Below are positions 54,941 to 62,972 of a stretch of 64,000 nt of DNA, in pieces. Source of the stretch: Propionibacteriaceae bacterium. Lineage in GTDB: Bacteria > Actinomycetota > Actinomycetes > Propionibacteriales > Propionibacteriaceae. How positions within the stretch are numbered: position 1 is the stretch's first letter; each line of letters opens with the position of its first letter. The notes under the pieces are model-generated. The model was given only the letters and a program-made list of their open reading frames with translations. It was not told where the DNA came from and did not search any database. Where the stretch lies: positions 30,889 to 94,888 of the forward strand of contig JAISUR010000027.1 in the NCBI GenBank assembly GCA_031271975.1, in the 5' to 3' direction. A program made the position numbers and the translations under genes.

Positions 54941-55875
54941 CAGCTGTAAAGCGTCCCCGTGTTGACGACGGGAGTGGCCTGCGCCGATCCGCACAGCACC
55001 ACCAACAGGTTGGACACCATCGCGGCCCGGCGTTCGTCGTCCAGAGCGACCACCTCGTCGGCTTCGAGGCGCCGTAGCGCCGCCTGCACCATCGTCACCG
55101 CGCCTTCCACGATCTGCTCGCGGGCCGCGATTACGGCGGCGGCCTGTTGGCGCTGCAGCATCGAATGGGCGATCTCGGGAGCGTAGGCCAACGACGAGAT
55201 CCGCACTTCGACGATCTCCAGGCCCGCGACGGCGACGCGGGCGGCCACTTCCTGGGACAGCTCGGCGGCTACCGCGTCCGTCGATCCGCGCAGCGACTCC
55301 TCACCCGGATCCGGGTTGTCGTAGGGATGCGTCGAAGCCACGTGCCGCAGCGCCGACTCGGCCTGCATCTCGATGAACTCCTCGAACTCCTCCACGGCGA
55401 AGATGGCCTTGGCAGTGTCGGCGACCTGCCACACCACGATGGCCGCGATATTGACCGGGTTGCCGTCCGCGTCGTTGACCTTCAACTCGTTCGTCTCGAA
55501 ATTGCGCACCTTCACCGAGACCTTGCGCGCCACGACCAGCGGCAGCGTCATCTGCAAACCGGTGTTGCGGACCGTGCCGACGTACTTGCCGAAGAACTGC
55601 AACACCTTCGTGTCGCCCGGGCTGATGATGCGCACCGCCGAGCCGATCAAGGCGGCCAGCAGCAGGGCGATCGTGCCCAACACCAGCGGCCCGGCATCGC
55701 CCTCGCCCTCCTCCAGCGCCATACTGGCGGTGATCACGGCGTAGAAGCCCCAAACGGCGAGGGCGAGCGCCACCAGCACGGCCAGCCATCCGTTGGCGGA
55801 AAACGCCTTGATTTCGCCGATGTCCGTGCGCGCTCCCGCCTGCCCGACGGGCTCGGTGTGGCTCTGCTCATCCAT
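54940..55875 (-). CDS. SPFH/Band-7 domain membrane protein
   Basis: A 311-residue stomatin/prohibitin/flotillin-type protein with two N-terminal membrane segments (about residues 30-85), an SPFH domain from about residue 90 to 260 (GDTKVLQFFGKYVGTVRNTGLQ, VADTAKAIFAVEEFEEFI, EVRISSLAYAPEIA) and a helical C-terminus. Such proteins organise membrane microdomains; the specific role here is unknown. The ATG at 55875 has GGAG 6 bases upstream. Confidence 0.9.
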   Translation of the reverse strand: MDEQSHTEPVGQAGARTDIGEIKAFSANGWLAVLVALALAVWGFYAVITASMALEEGEGDAGPLVLGTIALLLAALIGSAVRIISPGDTKVLQFFGKYVGTVRNTGLQMTLPLVVARKVSVKVRNFETNELKVNDADGNPVNIAAIVVWQVADTAKAIFAVEEFEEFIEMQAESALRHVASTHPYDNPDPGEESLRGSTDAVAAELSQEVAARVAVAGLEIVEVRISSLAYAPEIAHSMLQRQQAAAVIAAREQIVEGAVTMVQAALRRLEADEVVALDDERRAAMVSNLLVVLCGSAQATPVVNTGTLYS

Positions 55876-55899
55876 GTCCTGCTCCAATCCAGAAAAACC

Positions 55900-55918
55900 T
55901 GATATCACATTGATATCA
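55900..55918. promoter_or_regulatory. twin TGATATCA operator upstream of the SPFH-RHH operon
   Basis: Two perfect TGATATCA palindromes spaced 11 bp start to start (55900-55907, 55911-55918), one helical turn apart. Ribbon-helix-helix repressors often bind such tandem sites cooperatively. The rest of the gap up to 56113 holds nothing else I can support. Confidence 0.75.
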
Positions 55919-56113
55919 CATTAACCGGGTACGGACAAGGGTTGGCAGCGCGAAAACCACGCGGGTATGCCCTACCTGCGGACGGCTGGCGAAGGCTGGC
56001 TGGCGGAATCTGCCTCCGCCTGCGGAGCGTAAAGGTCCCAAGACAGTTTCTGAAGCCCGCGGCTGCCCGCGCCCGCGGCCCCACTATCCTGGTGCCACAG
56101 ATCGGAGGAACGC

Positions 56114-56770
56114 GTGGAGTTGCCAGCCACCATCGCGGCGCGGGCTGAGTCGCGGGTCGAGGTGAAGAAGTCTGTCTTCTTGGGCGTGGTGGCGCCGGCG
56201 GCGACAGTGGCCGAGGCGGACGCGGTTATCGCGGCGATACGCAAGGAGCATTATTCGGCGCGGCACCACTGCACGGCCCTGATCATGGGCGACGCGGCGG
56301 AAATCCAGCGTTCCAATGACGACGGAGAGCCTTCCGGGACGGCCGGGGCGCCAATGCTCGCGGTCTTGCGGCACCACACGCTGACGAATGTCGTCGCCGT
56401 GGTCACCAGATACTTCGGGGGGACGCTGCTGGGCGCAGGTGGGCTGGTGCGCGCCTACACCGACGCTGTCTCGCAGGCCCTGGCGAACGCGTCCATCGTC
56501 CACGCCGTGTCCGCGACGAGATTCGCGCTGGGTTGCGGCTATGACGTGCTCGGCGACTTCGAGAAGACGCTGCGCGGCTGGCTGGGCGGCCATCACGCGC
56601 TCTTGGAGGCCACCGCCTACGACCCGGAGCCCAGTTTCACGATCGCCGTCGACGACGAAGAGTTGGAAGCGCTCAACGCGTTCCTCGGCCCCTGGCTCGG
56701 CCGGGTAACGATTGCCGAACTCGGCGCCGGGCGCATCAGCCGGACTACGTCCTCAAATGCTGAACCCTGA
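56114..56770 (+). CDS. YigZ/IMPACT-family protein
   Basis: A 218-residue UPF0029 protein: an N-terminal IMPACT-like domain with KKSVFLGVV, RHHCTALIMGD, DDGEPSGTAGAP and VVTRYFGGTLLGAGGLVRAY, and a C-terminal DUF1949-type domain. The family is linked to translation control, but its biochemical role is not settled. The GTG start has GGAGGA 4 bases upstream. Confidence 0.94.
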   Translation: MELPATIAARAESRVEVKKSVFLGVVAPAATVAEADAVIAAIRKEHYSARHHCTALIMGDAAEIQRSNDDGEPSGTAGAPMLAVLRHHTLTNVVAVVTRYFGGTLLGAGGLVRAYTDAVSQALANASIVHAVSATRFALGCGYDVLGDFEKTLRGWLGGHHALLEATAYDPEPSFTIAVDDEELEALNAFLGPWLGRVTIAELGAGRISRTTSSNAEP

Positions 56771-56775
56771 CCCAC

Positions 56776-57495
56776 CTATTGCCGTCCGGACTTGTTGCGC
56801 AGGTTGTCCCAGGTGGCGTCGGCAAACTCGGTCGCATCAGCGTCAGCGGCGGCTTTGCCGCCCTTGGTCCACCCGCCGGATTCCCTGCTGGCTTTCGACA
56901 GCCCGATCCCGTGGCGGGCCAGCCCGACCTTGGCCAGCTTGCGGATGGTCTCATAGTTGCCCTCACGCCAATCCTTGACCGGGTCGCCGCCGACGGCTTC
57001 CAACTCGGCGAGCGGGGCCTGGGCCAAGGCCCGCAGCGCGTAGAAGTCCAAGGCGCTGGGCATGCGCAGCAGTTTGACGGCGTGCCGCGATTCGGCCATG
57101 AAGTGCAGCCGCCACGGCACCCACTTGACGAGGTAATAGACGACGGGCAGCGCGAACACCACCACCGCGATGACCAGCGCGAGCGTGTGGATCTGCTCGG
57201 CAAGCAGTTCGGAAGACGTGGTGATCTCGGAAAGTGTGCCCGACAACGTGTCGAACGTGCCCTGCAGAGCCCCTCCGACCAGCGGGAGGTTGGACACATC
57301 CTCCCCAGCGTCGCCGAGACTCCTGGAGATCTCGCGAGCGGACTCGGCGGTACGGAGCGCCGGCTCGGCCAGTTGCTCGATGTACCCGCGGACGAGGTTG
57401 GCCAACAGCAGCCAGCCGATGGCCCAAACCACGACGCCGAAGTCGGACAACAACTGCTTCGCCAGCAGGGACCCTGGCTTCGCATACAAGCGCAT
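56776..57495 (-). CDS. two-pass membrane protein, unknown
   Basis: A 239-residue protein with two membrane segments (about residues 18-38 and 102-125) separated by a helical extracytoplasmic loop of about 60 residues, and a C-terminal cytoplasmic domain of over 100 residues. Its 3' end converges on yigZ with a 5-base gap. I do not recognise the family. Confidence 0.75.
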   Translation of the reverse strand: MRLYAKPGSLLAKQLLSDFGVVVWAIGWLLLANLVRGYIEQLAEPALRTAESAREISRSLGDAGEDVSNLPLVGGALQGTFDTLSGTLSEITTSSELLAEQIHTLALVIAVVVFALPVVYYLVKWVPWRLHFMAESRHAVKLLRMPSALDFYALRALAQAPLAELEAVGGDPVKDWREGNYETIRKLAKVGLARHGIGLSKASRESGGWTKGGKAAADADATEFADATWDNLRNKSGRQ

Positions 57496-57525
57496 GAAAT
57501 GATCCTAGCGGCATCCGACGTCACC

Positions 57526-57600
57526 TCCCCCGTCATGCCGGGCTTGTTCCGACATCACCTCCCCCGTCATGCCGGACTTGTTCCGGGATGACGGGGGAGG
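57526..57600. repeat. intergenic repeat, copy J (tandem arms)
   Basis: Two tandem CACCTCCCCCGTCATGCCGG arms, each with TTGTTCCG, followed by GGGATGACGGGGGAGG, which pairs with either arm. It sits between the stop of the Cthe_2159-like gene and the membrane protein start. Confidence 0.85.
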
Positions 57601-57601
57601 G

Positions 57602-59029
57602 TTACTGAATCGGGTTGCCCTCCGGGTCGGTGATGGTGCCGCCGGTTACGGTCCATTCGCCGATCACGTCTATTGGGCCTTCCATGCCGCGGTTGGCCAC
57701 ATTGATGACGACTTCGCCGCCGGTCATCGAGCCGGTGCCGTTGGAGTCGATGCCGTCGCCGCCGGCGGTGATGGTGATCTTGCCGCCTGTGATGACCAGC
57801 GTCGCCGCTTGGACCGACTCGCCGCCGAAGCCACCGCCGCCGCGGCCGCCACGGCCACCGCGTTGGGGCATGGCGGTGGGCATGTTCTCCGGATCCATGC
57901 CGCCGCGCCCCCAGGTGTCGTCGCCGCCGTCGGACCAGTCGCGGTCCTGGAAGCCGTCTGAGTCGGTGGAGTTGCCGTTGGACGCGTTGATGCCGTCGTC
58001 GTCGGCGGTGATGTCGAGCTGCCCACCGGCGATCACGATGACAGCCGACTCGATCCCCTCGTATGACTTGGTGATGTTGATCTGGCCATCTTCGACCATC
58101 AGCAATTGGTCCGAATGGATGCCGTCGTCGCCGCAGCTCAGTTCCAGCGCGCCGCCCGTGATCAACACGTCCGTCACGGCGTCAATGCAGTCGGTGGCCG
58201 CTGCCGCCTTGACTGATCCGCCGCTCATCAGCAGATATCCGGCGGTTTCGTCGGAGTCGTTGCTGGCTTTGAGCCCGTCGCCACCTCCGTTGGCGGTGAT
58301 GTCGCCGCCGGTGATGGCCAGATAGTCGCGGCCCTTGATGGCGTCGTCCGCGGCAGTGACATTGAGGGTGCCGCCGGCGATGACCAGGCCGTCCTTGCCG
58401 GTGATCCCGTCGCCCGCGCGGCCATTGACGGTCAGCTTGCCCGATCCGCCGATGACCAGGTCGACGAAGGAGAACAGCGCGGCGTCGGGCTCGGTCGTGG
58501 CCGAGTCCGGATACACGTAAGTCTCGGCGTCGGTCAACTGTGACTCCCCTTCCAAGATCAGGGCGACCCGGTCCGCGCCCGAAAGCACGACCGCGGCGGA
58601 CTTGGAGTTGGTGATGGAGACGCCGTCGAGGATGATCTGCACCAAGCCTTTGCTGGCGACGTCCACACTCAACTGGCCGTCGCTGAGCGATCCGGTAACG
58701 CGGTAGCTGCCCGGCTGGCTGATGGTGATCTGCGATCCGGCGACGTTGACACCCTCGCCCGCGCTGCTGCCCGCGTCTGACAACGTGATTTGGACCGGTG
58801 AACCGGAGACGGCCAGGTCGGCCCCGGCATCGATGGGCGTGGCGTTTGCGGCCATCGCCTCCGCGACGCTTCCTGGGACGGCCAGATCAGCGGCGGACGA
58901 TTGCGGCGCGGGATTCTCGAACGCGGGAGGCTCGCTCACCGTGGTCTGCGGGAAGAACGCGCAGCCGGACACCCCGAGAGCCAACGCGGCCAGCAGCGGC
59001 ACGATGCCATGCCTCGCAGTCAGTTTCAC
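57602..59029 (-). CDS. lipoprotein with Cthe_2159-type carbohydrate-binding beta-helix
   Basis: A 475-residue lipoprotein (VSGC lipobox, Cys about 20) with a right-handed beta-helix of DUF4353/Cthe_2159 type: repeated VVIAGG/LVITGG strands, each followed by DDGI or DAI turns, for example GGDGLKASND, CGDDGIHSD and DDDGINASNG. An Arg/Gly-rich low-complexity loop lies near nt 57830-57890. The Clostridium thermocellum relative binds cellulose-like and pectic polymers. The GTG start overlaps the VTC gene stop (GTGA). Confidence 0.88.
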   Translation of the reverse strand: MKLTARHGIVPLLAALALGVSGCAFFPQTTVSEPPAFENPAPQSSAADLAVPGSVAEAMAANATPIDAGADLAVSGSPVQITLSDAGSSAGEGVNVAGSQITISQPGSYRVTGSLSDGQLSVDVASKGLVQIILDGVSITNSKSAAVVLSGADRVALILEGESQLTDAETYVYPDSATTEPDAALFSFVDLVIGGSGKLTVNGRAGDGITGKDGLVIAGGTLNVTAADDAIKGRDYLAITGGDITANGGGDGLKASNDSDETAGYLLMSGGSVKAAAATDCIDAVTDVLITGGALELSCGDDGIHSDQLLMVEDGQINITKSYEGIESAVIVIAGGQLDITADDDGINASNGNSTDSDGFQDRDWSDGGDDTWGRGGMDPENMPTAMPQRGGRGGRGGGGFGGESVQAATLVITGGKITITAGGDGIDSNGTGSMTGGEVVINVANRGMEGPIDVIGEWTVTGGTITDPEGNPIQ

Positions 59030-59739
59030 TGGCCCCCCTCGAAGTAACGGCTGAGGGTCCGATGCCAGCGATTGCCGGACAGTTCCGGGCAGAGCCAGGC
59101 CAAACCAGTCGCGTACTTGGACATCCGGTCGGGCCGATGCCCGGCGCGCCAAAGCGCGATGTCGAACTCGGTCGGGCGGCCCGCGGACTTGGTCTCCACC
59201 ACGGCGAGGTTGGCCTGCCGGGCCGCACCTGTGGGCAACTGCCAGGACAGCCCGGTGTCGATGGTGATGCGCGCGTCGCCGAGCAGCAATGTGGAACGCT
59301 CGAACGCGACATCGAGCGACGGCGCCAGCGCGAAGGCGTCCAGGGCGATCCCAGAGTCGGAAAGCGCGTAGGCCACCCATTGCGGCAAATAGTCCGGCGA
59401 CTCCAGGCGCCGCTTGACTGTCCGGCCGGCCCCGGCACGGGTCTTGACTTCCAGGAAGCTCGACCCTGTGTCGTAGCAGCGCGTGCGCACCTTGAAGCGG
59501 CGGCGGCGGCGCGTCGCGGCCAGGCGGTAGGTGAGGCGGCCGGGAGTATCGAAGTACGTGGAGCGGTAGCCAAACGCGCGCCGGCCGTCGATCTCCAGCG
59601 CCTGCGCGGTGTCCGGGACCAACTCCATGACCGCCGGCAGCTGGGCCAGCGGTATCACGTACTTGCGGTCCACCCTGGTCAGCAAGGCGGCCCGGGCGTT
59701 CAGCTCGTCCAGACCCACCGGCGCCAGCGTTGCGATCAT
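59026..59739 (-). CDS. VTC-domain polyphosphate polymerase-like protein
   Basis: A 237-residue VTC domain protein. VTC domains are tunnel-fold enzymes that polymerise phosphate from ATP in yeast; the bacterial members are mostly uncharacterised. Visible features are the RVDRKYVIP start, Arg-rich RRRRRFKVRTRCYD, FLEVKTR and a late ETK segment, fitting a tunnel lined with basic and acidic residues. The ATG overlaps the DUF4956 stop (ATGA). Confidence 0.88.
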   Translation of the reverse strand: MIATLAPVGLDELNARAALLTRVDRKYVIPLAQLPAVMELVPDTAQALEIDGRRAFGYRSTYFDTPGRLTYRLAATRRRRRFKVRTRCYDTGSSFLEVKTRAGAGRTVKRRLESPDYLPQWVAYALSDSGIALDAFALAPSLDVAFERSTLLLGDARITIDTGLSWQLPTGAARQANLAVVETKSAGRPTEFDIALWRAGHRPDRMSKYATGLAWLCPELSGNRWHRTLSRYFEGGQ

Positions 59740-60320
59740 CGGGCGCTCATTTCGGCGACTTCCAGGCTGGGCCGGACGGCTCCCGCCTGAAACCGGGCAT
59801 CGACCACCGTAAGGTCGTTCACCAGGTCGAGCTTGCGCACGGTGTAGCTGGCCACCGGAGCTCCCACGGCGTCCTCCAGCGCGGCCCGGAGCGCGGCCGG
59901 GTCGGCGATCGCCCGGTCGAGCACGACCTGCTGGTTGCGGAACCGGGACGCCCCAAACTTGGAATCGCCAAGCGCCATCACGACGACGATTACGGCCATC
60001 AGGCCCAACGCCGTCCAACCCATGGCTGCGCCCAGCCCGCCGATCAGGCCCAGCGCGAGCGCGGAAAAGTAGTAGGCGATCTCATGCTGGTCGAGTTCGG
60101 CCGACCGCAGCCGGATCATCGCCAACACGCCGAAAAGGCCCAGCCCCAATCCGACATTTACCGAAGTCGCCGCCAGTGCGGTCGCCACGGCGAGGACGCC
60201 GACGTTCACCGCGAGATAGGACAGCAGCAGGTCGCTGCGCCGATGCCGCGGAAAATAGAGCGCCAAAGTGAGAATGGCGATGGCCACGACGTCCGCGGCC
60301 GGAAGCAAGATATTGAACAT
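59736..60320 (-). CDS. DUF4956 membrane protein
   Basis: A 194-residue protein with four membrane helices (about residues 5-120) and a C-terminal cytoplasmic alpha/beta domain. The LGLGLFGVLAMIRLRSAELDQHEIAYYF segment is characteristic of DUF4956. The family commonly travels with VTC and CotH or Cthe_2159 proteins. AAGGGG lies 5 bases before the ATG. It is the first gene of a three-gene overlapping operon. Confidence 0.9.
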   Translation of the reverse strand: MFNILLPAADVVAIAILTLALYFPRHRRSDLLLSYLAVNVGVLAVATALAATSVNVGLGLGLFGVLAMIRLRSAELDQHEIAYYFSALALGLIGGLGAAMGWTALGLMAVIVVVMALGDSKFGASRFRNQQVVLDRAIADPAALRAALEDAVGAPVASYTVRKLDLVNDLTVVDARFQAGAVRPSLEVAEMSAR

Positions 60321-60441
60321 GCGCGCCCCTTAAGGAGGATTGACTGTCTCAATTGAGCCCCATCAACCTTTGCGTTCGCTGTGGAACAGCTTTGCCTCTT
60401 GCTATGGGTCCGGCTTCGCGGCCCGACTGGGGCATCTGGGC

Positions 60442-60447
60442 TAGTAT
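60442..60447 (+). promoter_or_regulatory. -10 box of leaderless murT-gatD transcript
   Basis: TAGTAT lies 6 bases before the GTG start of murT and there is no Shine-Dalgarno sequence, so transcription should begin at the start codon. Confidence 0.6.
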
Positions 60448-60453
60448 CGAGCC

Positions 60454-61713
60454 GTGACGTCGGACGCGATTCCCCTTCCGTCGCGCGCCCGGCTGCGCGT
60501 GGCCACCTGGGCCGGCGAGTTGGCCGGAGCCGCGTCGCGGGCTCTCGGCAAAGGTTCCGGGGCTTCTGTGCGCGGGCAGGTGCTGACCCGGCTGGCCCCC
60601 AACGCGTTCCGTCTGCTGTTGCGCGGCCGCCGCGTCTTGGCGGTTTCCGGCACGAACGGCAAGACCACCACCAACCACTTGCTCGCGGCGGCCATCCGCG
60701 CGGGCTGCGGCGACGCGCGCCTGGTGACGAACGCCGACGGCGCCAACCTGCACTACGGGATCGCCTCCGCGCTCAGCCAGCGCCGCCGCGCCGACATCGC
60801 AGTGCTGGAAACCGACGAGCGCGTCGTATCCGACATGATCGCGCATGGCAAGCCCGAGGTGCTGGTCTTCTTGAACTTCAGCCGCGACCAGCTTGACCGG
60901 CACCATGAGATCAAGTCGCTGGGCAAGTCGTGGCGGGCGGCCCTGGAATCAGCCGGGTCAGCGGGCCCGGTTGTCATCGCCAACGCGGACGATCCGCTAG
61001 TGGTCTGGGCGGCGCAGACGGCCGCCCGTGTGGTGTGGGTGGACACCGCGCTGCTGTGGAGCGCGGACGCCGCCCTGTGCCCGGCGTGCGGGGCCGTGCT
61101 GGCGCACACCGGCCGCTGGGACTGCCCGGAATGCCCGCTCACCCAGCCCGAAGCGTCATACCGCGTCGTCGGCGCGCAGATCCGGCTCCCCGACGGCCGC
61201 GTGGTCGACCCGCAGCTCAACGTGCCCGGCTCGTTCAACATCTCCAACGCGGCCATGGCTCTGGCCGCCGCGGTGTCGTTCGGCGTGGACACCGACGTGG
61301 CGCTGGCAGGCATGCGCGAGGTCACGTCTCCCGCCGGGCGCTATGCGACCGCGGTGTTCGGGCAGACCACGGCCCGCCTGCTGCTGGCGAAGAATCCGGC
61401 GGGCTGGGCGGAGGCGCTGCCGCTGCTGTCCTCCGACCCGGCCGTGCTCGCAATCGACTCGGTGGCCGCCGACGGCAAGGACGTGTCGTGGCTGTGGGAC
61501 GTCGAATACGAAAAGCTGGCCGGCCGGAAGATCGTCTGCGCCGGGCCGCGGGCACAGGACTTGGCCGTGCGGCTCAGCTACGCGGGCGTGGAGCACACGG
61601 TCGTGCCACAGTTGCAGGCCGCGCTGGATGCCGCGCGCGGCGCGGCGCCGACGGATGTCATCGCCACCTACACCCCCTTCCAAGCCCTGTTGAAGATGGC
61701 CGGGCTGCGATGA
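60454..61713 (+). CDS. murT: lipid II isoglutaminyl synthase, MurT subunit
   Basis: MurT with GatD amidates the alpha-carboxyl of D-glutamate in lipid II. The 419-residue Mur ligase-like protein has the P-loop VSGTNGKTTTNHLL (about residues 66-79), a four-Cys zinc ribbon (CPACG...CPECP) inserted in the central domain, and the C-terminal DUF1727 domain. The 3' end overlaps gatD by 4 bases. Confidence 0.96.
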   Translation: MTSDAIPLPSRARLRVATWAGELAGAASRALGKGSGASVRGQVLTRLAPNAFRLLLRGRRVLAVSGTNGKTTTNHLLAAAIRAGCGDARLVTNADGANLHYGIASALSQRRRADIAVLETDERVVSDMIAHGKPEVLVFLNFSRDQLDRHHEIKSLGKSWRAALESAGSAGPVVIANADDPLVVWAAQTAARVVWVDTALLWSADAALCPACGAVLAHTGRWDCPECPLTQPEASYRVVGAQIRLPDGRVVDPQLNVPGSFNISNAAMALAAAVSFGVDTDVALAGMREVTSPAGRYATAVFGQTTARLLLAKNPAGWAEALPLLSSDPAVLAIDSVAADGKDVSWLWDVEYEKLAGRKIVCAGPRAQDLAVRLSYAGVEHTVVPQLQAALDAARGAAPTDVIATYTPFQALLKMAGLR

Positions 61714-62423
61714 GCGCCACCAAGATCGTCCTCGTTTACCAGTCGCTGCTGGGCATTTACGGCGACCGCGGCAACGCGATGGTGCTGCGCGCCCGGCTGG
61801 CCTGGCGCGGCATCGACGTGGAGTTGGCCGAGGTGGAGCCGGGCGAACCCGTGCCAGTGGACGGATCGGTCTACCTGCTGGGCGGCGGTGAAGATGCCGC
61901 CCAGATTTCCGCCGTCAAGTATCTGCGGGCCGACGGCAACCTGTTCCGCGCGGTGGATGCCGGCGCAGTGCTGTTCGCCGTCTGCGCCGGATACCAGATC
62001 ACCGGCAAGACTTTCACCGTCGGCGACAACGACGAAGTCATCGAAGGCTTGGGCCTGCTCGACGTCGAGACCCGACGCGGATCCGAGCGCGCAGTGGGCG
62101 AAATCCTCACCAGCTGGACCCGCCCGGACGGCGCCGCCAGCTTGATCACCGGCTTCGAGAACCACGGCGGCTACACCTACTTGGGCGCTGACGCGGCGCC
62201 CTTGGCGAAAGTCGAAGTCGGCATCGGCAACAACGGCGACCGGACGGAAGGCGCCGTCCAGGGCCGCGTCGTCGGTACCTACCCCCACGGCCCCGTGCTC
62301 GCCCGCAACCCGGACCTGGCCGACTGGCTGCTGGAACTGGCGCTGGGGCGCAGATTGGACCCGCTCCCCAGCGGCGAAATCGACGAGTTGCGGCAGCAAC
62401 GGGTGGCCTTCGTGCGGCATTGA
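61710..62423 (+). CDS. gatD: lipid II isoglutaminyl synthase, glutamine amidotransferase subunit GatD
   Basis: GatD supplies ammonia from glutamine to MurT. The 237-residue class I amidotransferase-like protein has LLGGGEDAAQ, the nucleophile in FAVCAGYQ (Cys92) and the catalytic His in TYPHGPVL. The start is the ATG overlapping the murT stop. The frame is open further upstream but that region lies inside murT. Confidence 0.97.
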   Translation: MSATKIVLVYQSLLGIYGDRGNAMVLRARLAWRGIDVELAEVEPGEPVPVDGSVYLLGGGEDAAQISAVKYLRADGNLFRAVDAGAVLFAVCAGYQITGKTFTVGDNDEVIEGLGLLDVETRRGSERAVGEILTSWTRPDGAASLITGFENHGGYTYLGADAAPLAKVEVGIGNNGDRTEGAVQGRVVGTYPHGPVLARNPDLADWLLELALGRRLDPLPSGEIDELRQQRVAFVRH

Positions 62424-62704
62424 GCCGCCCCGGGCTGACGTGGGAAATCCGCTACCGGCTGACCACTGACGCCTTCGACGCGGACTTCACCCTGGAACGC
62501 GATGGGCAACCGGTGTTCACCGAGACCGCCTTGCACACGAAGCCGGACGAGATCCACTACAAACCCCAACTGCGCGGCGGCGCCAAGGCGGGCGACTCCG
62601 GCGTGCAACTGGGCGAGTGTTACACGTTTCCCTTCGCTCGGATTCGCAGGGTGCTCTACGAATTCTCCAAGCGCTCCCGTGTCGACCAGGCGGAACCAAC
62701 ATGA
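62420..62704 (+). CDS. small protein coupled to gatD, unknown
   Basis: A 94-residue protein with high third-position GC. It starts at a TTG that overlaps the gatD stop codon (4-base overlap). It is polar, with an N-terminal beta-like stretch (LTWEIRYRLTTDAF) and a basic C-terminus, and no membrane segment. I do not recognise a family. Coupling to gatD makes it a candidate accessory of lipid II amidation. Confidence 0.6.
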   Translation: MSRPGLTWEIRYRLTTDAFDADFTLERDGQPVFTETALHTKPDEIHYKPQLRGGAKAGDSGVQLGECYTFPFARIRRVLYEFSKRSRVDQAEPT

Positions 62705-62750
62705 AAGCCAGGATTGCTTGGTGGCAGTTCTTGAGCAGGCAAAGCCTTTC

Positions 62751-62921
62751 CTACTGATGGGTTGGCATTTTGATGTCCCGGAGTGCGTCGCCGTAGTTGG
62801 CGGCGGGAGCTTGGCCGAGGATTTTCCCCACTCGAAACCTACTCGAAAGGCCGGCTTTCGAGTAGCAGGACATCTCGGCGAATCGCTCGAATTCACCGTA
62901 ACGATCCTCGAAATCCACCAC
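62751..62921 (-). other. small ORF of uncertain status (56 residues)
   Basis: A GTG-started ORF with mixed composition (DFEDRYGEFERFAEMSCYS region) and no strong ribosome binding site. It could be a real small gene or the remnant of a larger one. The hairpin at 62839-62865 and the CTCGAA motifs lie inside it. Confidence 0.25.
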
Positions 62922-62935
62922 GGTACTGCTCGAAA
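62831..62935. repeat. CTCGAA motif cluster with 11-bp hairpin
   Basis: CTCGAA appears five times (about 62831, 62842, 62886, 62907, 62929). The last three are spaced 21 and 22 bases and are followed by similar ATTCACC/ATCCACC sequence. 62839-62865 is a perfect inverted repeat, CTACTCGAAAG-GCCGG-CTTTCGAGTAG. Confidence 0.6.
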
Positions 62936-62972
62936 TTCACCACGCATAGTAGTATTCGGCTAGGCCTGCCTG

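Noticed and set aside
62831..62935. CRISPR array
   Set aside because: The repeated unit is only about 6-13 bases, spacing is 21-22 bases with no distinct spacers, and there are no cas genes.
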